In this document: positions 6,187 through 13,780 of the stretch, piece after piece
Numbering within the stretch: the first letter of the stretch is position 1
Layout: every line of letters starts with the position of its first letter
NCBI GenBank assembly: GCA_041497605.1
Contig: JBGQGW010000041.1
Span: 1-18,309 of the forward strand
Source of the DNA: JBGPTK01 sp041497605
GTDB taxonomy: Bacteria; Acidobacteriota; Terriglobia; Acidiferrales; UBA7541
DNA: 18,309 nucleotides
Reading direction: 5' to 3'
Notes under the pieces: model-generated
Seen by the model: the letters and a program-made list of their open reading frames with translations, nothing else
What the model was told of the DNA's origin: nothing
The model's database searches: none
Made by a program: the position numbers and the translations under genes

Positions 6187-8094
6187 TCACTCTTCTTGGA
6201 TCCGCAAAATCCGCGGAGAAAACTCGGAAGAGTACAGTTCTTCCACCAGTGCTGCCCGCCGCTGGAGTACTTTGCTCTGGTTTAACGATCCCTTGTCCGT
6301 CATTTCGCCGCCGTCAAGTGATGGTGGCTCTTCCAGCAGCGCCGCTCGCGTCACACGTCGAGAGCTGCCTGCGGACTCCGCCGCAAATTTCTCCAGCAGG
6401 GATTGAAATCGCGAGCGCACAGCTTGATGGCTCAGAATTTCGGCGGCCGTCGCACCGGAAGATAGATCGGCGCAAAGGGAACAACAAGCGTCCAAGTCTG
6501 CGAAGATCAACATTCCCACCTCGTCGCGGTCATGGCCGGTAATCACGACGTCACGAACAAACGGCGCGAAATAGCCGATGATCCTCCCCCGCAGCGGACC
6601 CACGCTCACCCAGGTCCCCGTCGAAAGTTTGAAATCTTCGGAAAGCCGTCCGTCAAAGACGAAACCCTTATTCACATCGTTTGATTCCAGGAAACGGACC
6701 GCGTCTCCAAATTTGTAGAAACCTTCCTCATCGAATGCCTGCCGCGTCAGCTCCGGCTGGCGCCAGTAACCCGGAGTGATGTTCGGCCCGCGGACCCTCG
6801 CCTCCAATTTGTCGCCTCGCGGCACCAGCTTGGCCTCCACGCCGGGGATGGGAATCCCGATCACTCCGGCTTGATCGGTCTCCCACGTGGTTTGGATCGC
6901 CATCGGCGCCGTCTCCGTCGCTCCAAGCCCGGTGACCATCACCACTCGCTCGCCGCACGTTTCCACCGCCAGCTCCCGGTATGCATCCCAGACGTGTTGC
7001 GACAATCCCGCTCCGGCATAAAACAGCAGCCGCAGCCGTTTGAAAAATGTCTCTCGAAGCTGGCGATCCGAACGCAAAAAAGGAAGCAAATCTTCATAGC
7101 CCTTCGGCACGTTGAAATAAACTGTCGTCGAGATCTCTCGCAAGTTGCGCACTGTCTCCCGGATCAATCCCGGGCCGGGTTTCCCCTCGTCTATATAGAA
7201 GGACCCGCCGTTATACAGAGCGATCCCGGTATTGTGGTTCCCTCCGAATGTATGATTCCACGGCAGCCAATCCAACAGAACCGGTGGCTCGTCCTGCAGG
7301 AAACAAAATACCTGCGCGATCTGTTGCAGGTTGCAGCAGATCATCCGGTGCGTATTGATCACGCCTTTCGGCATGCCCGTCGAGCCGGATGTAAACAGGA
7401 ACTTGGCCGGGCTCTCCGGATCGATCCGGTCGTGTGCCGCCTCGACGGCCGACGTCGCCGCCGTAGCCGCAAGCTCTGCGAACAATGTGGTCTTTCGCCC
7501 GGCCGGAGGATCGCGAGTCACGGCAAGTTCCGTCCCCTTGGGAAGAACCGCCTCGATTGCGCGGCCGTATCGCTCGCCGCTCGAAGCGAAGACAAGCCCG
7601 GGCGTCAGGATGTCAAAAATGTGGCTTAGTTGCGTGAAATCCTTCGACATCAGCGAATAGACGGGAGACAGATGCGCCGTGGGAATACCCACGTGTTGTC
7701 CCGCTAACATCAGTAGGAAATGTTCGAGGTCATTTTCCGAAAGAATTACGGCTGGCCGGTCGGCGGAGAGCCCTCGATCCAGCAGTGCCTGACCCAATCT
7801 CCGCACCGCATCGAGCACCTCGGCGTACGTCAGCCGCCTCCATTCCCCGCCCGCTTCCTGCCGCTTGGCCGCGCAGATCCTGTCCGGAGAAACTCTGGCC
7901 CAATGAACTAAGCGATCCGTGAGCACTTTAGGATAAGGCCCTAAGGATTCGTCCGCGCGGACCAGGATCGCTCCGTCAGCCCGATGCTCGATGGAGGCGC
8001 CTGAGCTCCGAAGCCTCACCGGCCGCACGCGATTCTTCTCAGCCATAATCGGAATGCCGCTATCCCCTTCCGCCCGCCGCGCGTCCGCGCTCAT
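6187..8094 (-). CDS. AMP-forming acyl-CoA ligase, feruloyl-CoA synthase-like
   Basis: Protein of 635 residues in the ANL superfamily: activates a carboxylic acid with ATP to the acyl-adenylate, then transfers it to CoA. Visible core motifs: P-loop FTSGSTGMPKG at 234-244, GLGATETAP at 389-397, YKFGDA at 460-465, hinge Asp in DGRLSEDFK at 481-489, and the C-terminal catalytic Lys601 in TDKGSLNQ. The GLGATETAP, LLFYAGAGL and DKGS-NQ signatures and the length resemble feruloyl-CoA synthases (about 620) rather than acetyl-CoA synthetases. The ATG at 8094 has GGAG 10 bases upstream; an internal ATG 16 codons later is an alternative, and the first 35 residues look poorly conserved. It follows the UroD-fold gene by 30 bp. 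In acetophenone degradation an acyl-CoA ligase acts straight after the carboxylase on the beta-keto acid, and this gene occupies that place. A cinnamic- or benzoylacetic-type acid is the likely substrate (inference). Confidence 0.88.
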   Translation of the reverse strand: MSADARRAEGDSGIPIMAEKNRVRPVRLRSSGASIEHRADGAILVRADESLGPYPKVLTDRLVHWARVSPDRICAAKRQEAGGEWRRLTYAEVLDAVRRLGQALLDRGLSADRPAVILSENDLEHFLLMLAGQHVGIPTAHLSPVYSLMSKDFTQLSHIFDILTPGLVFASSGERYGRAIEAVLPKGTELAVTRDPPAGRKTTLFAELAATAATSAVEAAHDRIDPESPAKFLFTSGSTGMPKGVINTHRMICCNLQQIAQVFCFLQDEPPVLLDWLPWNHTFGGNHNTGIALYNGGSFYIDEGKPGPGLIRETVRNLREISTTVYFNVPKGYEDLLPFLRSDRQLRETFFKRLRLLFYAGAGLSQHVWDAYRELAVETCGERVVMVTGLGATETAPMAIQTTWETDQAGVIGIPIPGVEAKLVPRGDKLEARVRGPNITPGYWRQPELTRQAFDEEGFYKFGDAVRFLESNDVNKGFVFDGRLSEDFKLSTGTWVSVGPLRGRIIGYFAPFVRDVVITGHDRDEVGMLIFADLDACCSLCADLSSGATAAEILSHQAVRSRFQSLLEKFAAESAGSSRRVTRAALLEEPPSLDGGEMTDKGSLNQSKVLQRRAALVEELYSSEFSPRILRIQEE

Positions 8095-8124
8095 GCCGCT
8101 AATTCTCCCACGCCTTTCTCCTGA

Positions 8125-9159
8125 TCAGGATACATGACGAGGAACACTCTCCAATACCTTGAGCACGCGCTTGAGATCAGTCCCGGCCGGCACATCGCCG
8201 GCCGTAGTCACGATCGCGGGCCGCATCTCCGAGATGATGTCATGAACTGGAAGATGGACGTTTCCGCTCTTCGGCTCTTCCGTCTGAAACGATTCAAGAG
8301 GCAGCGCTACTCCCCAAGGTGTCTTTGCCGACTCAACTATCCTTCGCGAGGGCAGTGACAACAGCGCATCCAGTCCCACGCAGATGACGCAATCCCACCC
8401 TCTCTCGAAGATCACCTCCTCCCTTGCCGCGGAGGAGCCGCCGTTCGGCAACCGCAGCACAGGAAGTGCCTCATAAAACCGGATCACATTGATTGCCGGA
8501 GATAACAATGCCGCCCACGAATCGCGGCTTTCCGCTGAGAGGGCCGGAAGAATTTCCTCCTGAATGAAAATCAAGTTCGCTCCGGAGGCCACATAAGCGG
8601 ACGATATTTGCGTAATCAACGACGCTGCCGTTTCCAAAGCGGCCGGCGAAAAATTCTCGAAGCGAAGAGTTTCCTCAGGTTCCAGTTGAGTCATGCGGGC
8701 GGCGAGCGTGAAAGGGCCCGTCACGCCGGCCATCAGCAACGAATCGTCGCGCAGCAGAGTATTCAGCCGGCGAATCACTTCGATGGCCACCGCAATCCGC
8801 CCGCTCTTCGCCGCCTGTTCCACCGGCCGGATTCCCTCCGGCAATTGGCCCCTCTCTGCCCGCCCCGGCCAGCCCACCGAAGGCGGCTGATCTTCCGCTG
8901 TCCACTGCAACGTCGCGCCCAGAGCTTCTGCTTCGAGGTTTGGATCGAAGTAACAGGCCACGCCATCCGAATGCACATGCGTGCGGATTCTTCTCAAAGA
9001 GTTTGAGATTTTGGTGGGGTTGCTCAGGAACGTCTTTAGCGGCACGTTTTCAATTCGCGCGCCGAGCGAAAAAAGAATCGGCAGGAATAGCGGACGGGCC
9101 GGGAGAATACCTTGCAACAGCCCTTTCATCATTTCCCGCGGAGTGGGGCGATCAGCCAT
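8125..9159 (-). CDS. UroD-fold protein (uroporphyrinogen decarboxylase/methyltransferase-like superfamily), not HemE
   Basis: Protein of 344 residues resembling the UroD/MtaA TIM-barrel superfamily. Similarity is seen in VTGPFTLAARM (near residue 145), comparable to GGPFTLA of HemE, in the helix-strand GANLIFIQEE, and in the C-terminal strand region around VTTAGDVPAGT. HemE's PxWxMRQAGR signature is absent, so haem synthesis is very unlikely. Relatives include corrinoid-dependent methyltransferases (MtaA, CmuA), but no corrinoid-binding protein is encoded in the window and no clear zinc motif is visible. It starts 3 bp after the HyuB stop with GAGGA next to the ATG, so it is translationally tied to HyuB. 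In acetophenone carboxylase operons a fifth, about 34-kDa loosely bound subunit (epsilon) follows HyuB; this protein of about 37 kDa lies in that slot. Whether the two are homologous I cannot say from memory. Confidence 0.72.
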   Translation of the reverse strand: MADRPTPREMMKGLLQGILPARPLFLPILFSLGARIENVPLKTFLSNPTKISNSLRRIRTHVHSDGVACYFDPNLEAEALGATLQWTAEDQPPSVGWPGRAERGQLPEGIRPVEQAAKSGRIAVAIEVIRRLNTLLRDDSLLMAGVTGPFTLAARMTQLEPEETLRFENFSPAALETAASLITQISSAYVASGANLIFIQEEILPALSAESRDSWAALLSPAINVIRFYEALPVLRLPNGGSSAAREEVIFERGWDCVICVGLDALLSLPSRRIVESAKTPWGVALPLESFQTEEPKSGNVHLPVHDIISEMRPAIVTTAGDVPAGTDLKRVLKVLESVPRHVS

Positions 9160-9162
9160 TCC

Positions 9163-11223
9163 TCACGGCCGGAAAAGCGGCCCGCTCGCCTTGGCATCCG
9201 GCCACGACCCGTACCACTGCAAGATCTCTTTCGGCGGGCTCTTCTTGTTCCATTCAAGATGAAAATCTTCGTAGGACTTGCCCCGCTCGAGGCGAGACTT
9301 TCGCTCTTCTTCTCTTTGCAGCTTCGTCTTCCCGGAATCCAGCCGTCGCCGCTCGGGATCATACGCAATGCGGTAAATATTCTCGGCAGTCCATGGCGAG
9401 ACGATATTTTTCCTCAGATCTTCCAGAACCGCTTCAGGCTCCCGTTCCAGCGGATCGCCGTAGCCCGGCCCGCCCCCGCTGAATCCGAATAGCAAGTCTC
9501 CTTCTTGATAAAGTTTGGGCGTTCGGGCGATCAATTCGTAGTTCCATTGGCCCTGGATCGAGCCTTGCTCCAAAATAGATCGCAGATCGAGATTAATTTT
9601 CGAATTCCCCTTCTGCATTTCTTCGAGCAGGTCGGCCTTGCGCACACTGATGCCGGGAATCGGTGAAGAGGCATACCCGCCGAAAAGCGGCTGGCCGAGC
9701 GGCACTTTGCTTCCATTGCCCATGCACAGGGAGATCAGTTCCGGAACTTTATGAATCATCCATAGCTGCACGCCACCCGAGCCTCCACGATAAAGTCCCG
9801 GCCCGCTCGAGTCCTTCCAGTGCTGCGAGAGCGTGACGGTCACCGGCAGTTCGCTTTCCACCTGTTCGGAGTCGGGAGCCCGGCCGAACGCGCACCACGC
9901 AAATCCGTAGGCGTCGATTCCATCCGCCGACGAGCGCCCACCTTGCCCTTGGGTGTTCAGCGAGAAAGAGAGCACATCCGAGACCGCCAGATTCCATTGC
10001 GAATGCCCCGCGCAGATCTGTGAAGTGTGCTGGCTGCCCGGGGGCGCTGCCACCTGCCGCCACATCGTGGCGCTCGAGAAAGTCATCTTAGCGAAACTGA
10101 TGTGGGTTGCGCAGCGCGCTTGCATGCCGATGAACACGCAGCAACTGGTCGCAGCCGTGCGCCCGGGATTCAGGATAATGCCCTCCGGGAAAACAAAATC
10201 AATCGGCGCAAACGTGGAGCTGCAAATCGGCAGGTCGTGGAAAATGTATTCATACATGAAATTCGCGATATGTCCCACCACTGCTTGCGAGTGGACGTTG
10301 TAGGAAGAAGCGTTTTCCGGAGAGGTGCCTTCGAAATCGAAAACGATACTCCCGTCCTTCTTCGTCAACGTCAAATAGCAGGAGCGCACCAGCGCCGGTG
10401 TCCACCCGAGAGCGTCGTTGAAGACGACCGCGCGAAACTTCCCATCGGGCAGCGCTTTCACTCGCTTTCGGGCTCCCGCTTCCGCCGTTTCACACATCTT
10501 GCGCAACAATCCAACTACGAAATCCGCGCCGCGTTTCTCCACCAGTTCCAGGATCCGGACGCGCACGCGATCCGCCGTTGTGCAGCGCGCGCGAAGATCG
10601 GAAATAAACATCGCCGGCGCGCGCAGGCCGTAGACCGAGTAGAATTCCAGAAAATCATTCCGCAGTTCGTAGTTCTCGCCGATTTTCATCGGCGGCATGT
10701 TTAGCCCTTCCTCGAATCGCGAGCGGGCGCTCACCGGCATCCCTCCCGGCTCGATCGCGCCCGTTTCCGTGGTGTGCAGGGCCGCCGAGGCCCACGCGAT
10801 TAATTTCCCTCCGTGGAAAATGGGCATCAGCGCTACTTGATCCGGGTTGTGAATTCCACCGTACAGCGCGTCGTTCGTGTACCAAATGTCCCCTTCGCGA
10901 ATCCCCGGGTTCTCATGAAAATATTTCTGGATAAATTTGATCACGATGGGCTGGATGATGGCGTGCAAATATGTCCCGCACGACGCGTTGATCAAATCTC
11001 CGCCGGCGGTGAAAATCGCTACCATCGAATCTCCGGAAACGCCAAAGTAGCTCCGCGAGGACCGCACGAACACTTCCATCGCTTCATCTAAAATGTCGTT
11101 CGTGATTTGCACGCCGATTTCGTAGTCACCTTGACGGACCTTGCCGGCGCACTCCTGTTCGTAGGCCGTCGCCGGTGCGGGCTTGAGCCATGCGAGTTTT
11201 TCGGCCAGTGTTGGGATAGGCAT
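9163..11223 (-). CDS. Hydantoinase B/oxoprolinase family subunit (acetophenone carboxylase beta-like)
   Basis: Protein of 686 residues of the HyuB family, the non-ATPase partner that joins or cleaves the amide/carboxyl product of HyuA-type kinases. Family features seen: an N-terminal region with GDSMVAIFTAGGDLINAS, the segment GDIWYTNDALYGGIHNPDQVALMPIF, a later HTTETGAIEPGG stretch, and the Gly-rich GPGLYRGGSGGVQLW and GFSGGGPGYGDPLEREPEAV near the C-terminus. It is longer than simple hydantoinase B subunits (about 520-590) and near Apc beta (about 75 kDa). The C-terminal extension beyond GYGDP (about 90 residues) is charged and ends in a PLFRP tail. An AAGGAGA site sits just before the ATG. 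It is 23 bp after HyuA-2 and 3 bp before the UroD-fold gene. Hydrolysis of a hydantoin-like ring or ketone carboxylation are both open; the neighbouring gamma-like subunit favours carboxylation. Confidence 0.9.
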   Translation of the reverse strand: MPIPTLAEKLAWLKPAPATAYEQECAGKVRQGDYEIGVQITNDILDEAMEVFVRSSRSYFGVSGDSMVAIFTAGGDLINASCGTYLHAIIQPIVIKFIQKYFHENPGIREGDIWYTNDALYGGIHNPDQVALMPIFHGGKLIAWASAALHTTETGAIEPGGMPVSARSRFEEGLNMPPMKIGENYELRNDFLEFYSVYGLRAPAMFISDLRARCTTADRVRVRILELVEKRGADFVVGLLRKMCETAEAGARKRVKALPDGKFRAVVFNDALGWTPALVRSCYLTLTKKDGSIVFDFEGTSPENASSYNVHSQAVVGHIANFMYEYIFHDLPICSSTFAPIDFVFPEGIILNPGRTAATSCCVFIGMQARCATHISFAKMTFSSATMWRQVAAPPGSQHTSQICAGHSQWNLAVSDVLSFSLNTQGQGGRSSADGIDAYGFAWCAFGRAPDSEQVESELPVTVTLSQHWKDSSGPGLYRGGSGGVQLWMIHKVPELISLCMGNGSKVPLGQPLFGGYASSPIPGISVRKADLLEEMQKGNSKINLDLRSILEQGSIQGQWNYELIARTPKLYQEGDLLFGFSGGGPGYGDPLEREPEAVLEDLRKNIVSPWTAENIYRIAYDPERRRLDSGKTKLQREEERKSRLERGKSYEDFHLEWNKKSPPKEILQWYGSWPDAKASGPLFRP

Positions 11224-11246
11224 ATCTCTCCTTCAAACCCCGCGGC

Positions 11247-13367
11247 TCATCCTTCCAGGATGCCGAGTCCTCTGTCATCAATTGTGAACCGCATGCCCGG
11301 TGGCACGACCACCGTTGTGTATTCGCCTTCCAGCACGGCCGGCCCCTCCAAAGCGTTCCCGGGGCGCAGCGCTTCGTAAGTGAAAATGGGCGTCATCTGG
11401 TAGTCTTTCCGTTCCGGCCAATACACCTGTCGCTCGCCCTTCCTGGCTGCGGCCGGACTGTGTCCTTCCAGCGCCAGCTTGGGCAATTCCACTTTCGGAG
11501 TTTTCACGATCGCTTTCAGAATAAAACTCTCGACGAACACTCCGCCTTCGGGATTCACGACGAAAGGACTAAACGATTCGCTGAATTCCTTCTTGAATGC
11601 TTCGCAAATCACCGCCACATCTTCCGGGCCATGAAGTGATAGCCGCGGGGATAGCGCGCGCTTCACGTGAAACTGCCCGCCGTAGAGCATGTCCAATTCC
11701 AGCACGAACGCCGCCGTACTCGGATCGAGGCCGTCTCCGGTCAAATCTTTCCGGGCTTGCTCCAGCAGAGTTTCCACCGTCTGGTTGAACACCGAATATT
11801 CTTCGGTCAGCCGCTGCGTCCCCGGTGAAAGCAGCGTCAGTTTCTTCGACACTTCATTCACGTGCATGATGTCCATCGTGGACGAACCGTAGGCGCAGAA
11901 CACGGGAGAAAAAGGAAACGTGACGGCTTTCGGAATATCCCCCTTGTAGCCCGCTGCGTGCGTCGCCCCGGCGCCCCCGCCGACGAACAGGATAAAATCC
12001 TCGGGGCTGTATCCCCGCAGGTGAACTTCTTTCATGATCGCGGAAGCCATGTTGCCGTTCACGATCTTCCGGATGATATCGGCCGCCTCTTCCACGCTGA
12101 TGCCCAGCGGTTTCGCGATCTTTTCGCGAATCGCCTGGATCGATCGATTTTTGTCGAGCTTCATCCTTCCGCCCGAGTAGTAATCCGGATTGATATATCC
12201 AAGGGCAACATCGGCATCGGTGACAGTCGGTTCCGTCCCGCCCAGGTTGAAACATGCGGGGCCAGGTATAGACCCGGCGCTGCGCGGGCCCACCTGCACT
12301 TGATTCTGAAGCAACGCATTAATCGAAGCGATCGAGCCGCCGCCAGCACCGATGGAGAGCGTCTTGATCATCGTGATCCCCACCATCCACCGGTCGATGA
12401 TCGGCCGGAAGTCGTAGCTGCGGACGCTGTCTTTCACCACCAGCCCCACGTCGAAACTCGTCCCGCCCATATCCGTCATCACCACGTTCTGGTAACCGAG
12501 CGACTGCGCCACGTGATGCGCTCCCATCAATCCGGATACAGGGCCGCTATTAAAAGTGCGGCAGGCAGTCGTGCGAAAGACTTCGGCGATCCCTCCGGAA
12601 CTTTGGATCATCAGCAGCGGCTTGTTGTAGCCTCTCTCGCGCAGCTTGTCCCACATCGCGGAGAGCTCGATTTGCATGGAGCGCTGCAGATAAGCATCCA
12701 GAATTGCGGCCAGCGTCCTCTCATATTCCCCGAGTTTCCCAACCACCTGCCCCGCAAGAACCACCGGCAGGTAGCCGATATGAAATTCCTTATACTCGTC
12801 GCGAATGATTTCTTTTACTCGCCTTTCGTTGACGGGATTCAAGAATCCCCACAGGAGAGCCACGACGAATCCTCGCGCGCCGTGGCTCACCAGGTAGCGC
12901 ACCTTTTCGCGGACGTTGTTCTCGTCGAGCGGCCGGATCACGTTCCCGCGTGAATCAACACGCTCTTTCACGCCCACAATCATGTCTCTGGGAATCAGCG
13001 GATCGGGTTTCTTCTGAACCGCAAGATTTCTTCGCTCGGAAACGCGCGTGCCGTCAATCCATTGCGCCCCGCGCCCGATCAGCACAACGTCTTCGTGTCC
13101 TTCCGTCGTGATCAGACCCAGGCGCGGGCCCTTCCTCTCAATCAGCCGGTTCATCGCGATGGTCGTGGAATACCGGATCATTTCGATTTGCGGCAGCAAC
13201 TCCTCGATCTTCAGTCCCAGCGCGGAAGCTCCCTCTTCAATTACGCGCGAAAAACACACGGATAGGTCGTAAGGAGTTGTCGGGACCTTCTTGATCAGGG
13301 CCTTCCCTTTAAAATTCAGGACCAGATCAGTAAAGGTTCCGCCAACATCGATATCGATCGAATTCAT
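11247..13367 (-). CDS. Hydantoinase A family ASKHA ATPase, copy 2 (Apc alpha/alpha'-like)
   Basis: Protein of 706 residues of the HyuA family, which phosphorylates a carbonyl or bicarbonate substrate with ATP before the HyuB-linked step. ASKHA motifs in order: phosphate-1 DVGGTFTD at 7-14, phosphate-2 DMGGTSFD at 299-306, a Gly-rich IGAGGGSIA at 339-347, the HyuA signature PGPACFNLGGTEPTVTDAD near 369-386, and the adenosine motif FVGGGAGATHA at 461-471. The C-terminal domain runs to 706, longer than copy 1. Its ATG shares four bases (ATGA) with the stop of the small zinc-subunit gene, so translation is coupled. Compared with copy 1 it has canonical phosphate-2 Asp (GGTSFD) and MIQSSGG; that difference suggests the two ATPases act on different substrates, as proposed for Apc alpha (ketone) and alpha' (bicarbonate). 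Which one is which cannot be decided here. Confidence 0.93.
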   Translation of the reverse strand: MNSIDIDVGGTFTDLVLNFKGKALIKKVPTTPYDLSVCFSRVIEEGASALGLKIEELLPQIEMIRYSTTIAMNRLIERKGPRLGLITTEGHEDVVLIGRGAQWIDGTRVSERRNLAVQKKPDPLIPRDMIVGVKERVDSRGNVIRPLDENNVREKVRYLVSHGARGFVVALLWGFLNPVNERRVKEIIRDEYKEFHIGYLPVVLAGQVVGKLGEYERTLAAILDAYLQRSMQIELSAMWDKLRERGYNKPLLMIQSSGGIAEVFRTTACRTFNSGPVSGLMGAHHVAQSLGYQNVVMTDMGGTSFDVGLVVKDSVRSYDFRPIIDRWMVGITMIKTLSIGAGGGSIASINALLQNQVQVGPRSAGSIPGPACFNLGGTEPTVTDADVALGYINPDYYSGGRMKLDKNRSIQAIREKIAKPLGISVEEAADIIRKIVNGNMASAIMKEVHLRGYSPEDFILFVGGGAGATHAAGYKGDIPKAVTFPFSPVFCAYGSSTMDIMHVNEVSKKLTLLSPGTQRLTEEYSVFNQTVETLLEQARKDLTGDGLDPSTAAFVLELDMLYGGQFHVKRALSPRLSLHGPEDVAVICEAFKKEFSESFSPFVVNPEGGVFVESFILKAIVKTPKVELPKLALEGHSPAAARKGERQVYWPERKDYQMTPIFTYEALRPGNALEGPAVLEGEYTTVVVPPGMRFTIDDRGLGILEG

Positions 13368-13750
13368 TCCACGACCTCGAGCCGCTGCCCGCGAATCACG
13401 AATTCGCCCTTGCGCAACCGTTCCTTCAGACTGTCCACGTCGATCTCAATGTCATGGGTGATGGGATGGCCCGGCGGCAGGTACTCCGTCTCTACTTGGG
13501 TCCCGCATCCTGGACAGTAATATTCCACGATTCGTACCCACTGCGGATCAGGAGAGAAGTTGAACGGGCCGGAAACCAGGGGCGGATGCACCTCGCGGGG
13601 GTCGCGGTCATAGAGCAGGCAGCCCTTCTTGTAGTTCTCGCGCGCGGATCCTAGATCGCGGCTGCATCGATTGCAGACCCACCGTTCGCGGTCTAGATCG
13701 AGATCGAGATACTCGGTGATGCGGATTCGATTCTCTTGTTCCGAAGCCAT
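13364..13750 (-). CDS. Small zinc-ribbon subunit, acetone/acetophenone carboxylase gamma-like
   Basis: Protein of 128 residues (about 15 kDa) from the ATG at 13750. A GTG eight codons upstream (13774) is an alternative, but the ATG has the better purine-rich upstream (GGGGACGG). Four cysteines in two pairs, Cys26-x2-Cys29 (CNRC) and Cys79-x2-Cys82 (CPGCG), form a probable zinc ribbon; Cys44 and His55 lie between them. The stretch CSRDLGSARENYKKG followed by LYDRDPREVHPP resembles the acetone carboxylase gamma family (Acetone_carb_G). Size matches the 15-kDa small subunit of acetophenone carboxylase. It lies between two HyuA genes, with its stop overlapping the next start (ATGA), which is the layout expected for a small subunit of a carboxylase complex. 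A hydantoinase would not be expected to have this subunit, so it is the strongest local evidence for carboxylation. Confidence 0.85.
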   Translation of the reverse strand: MASEQENRIRITEYLDLDLDRERWVCNRCSRDLGSARENYKKGCLLYDRDPREVHPPLVSGPFNFSPDPQWVRIVEYYCPGCGTQVETEYLPPGHPITHDIEIDVDSLKERLRKGEFVIRGQRLEVVE

Positions 13751-13780
13751 ATTCCGTCCCCGTCCCGAATACACTGCCTG

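Noticed and set aside
8125..9159. HemE (uroporphyrinogen decarboxylase of haem synthesis)
   Set aside because: The PxWxMRQAGR substrate-binding signature is absent and the context is catabolic.
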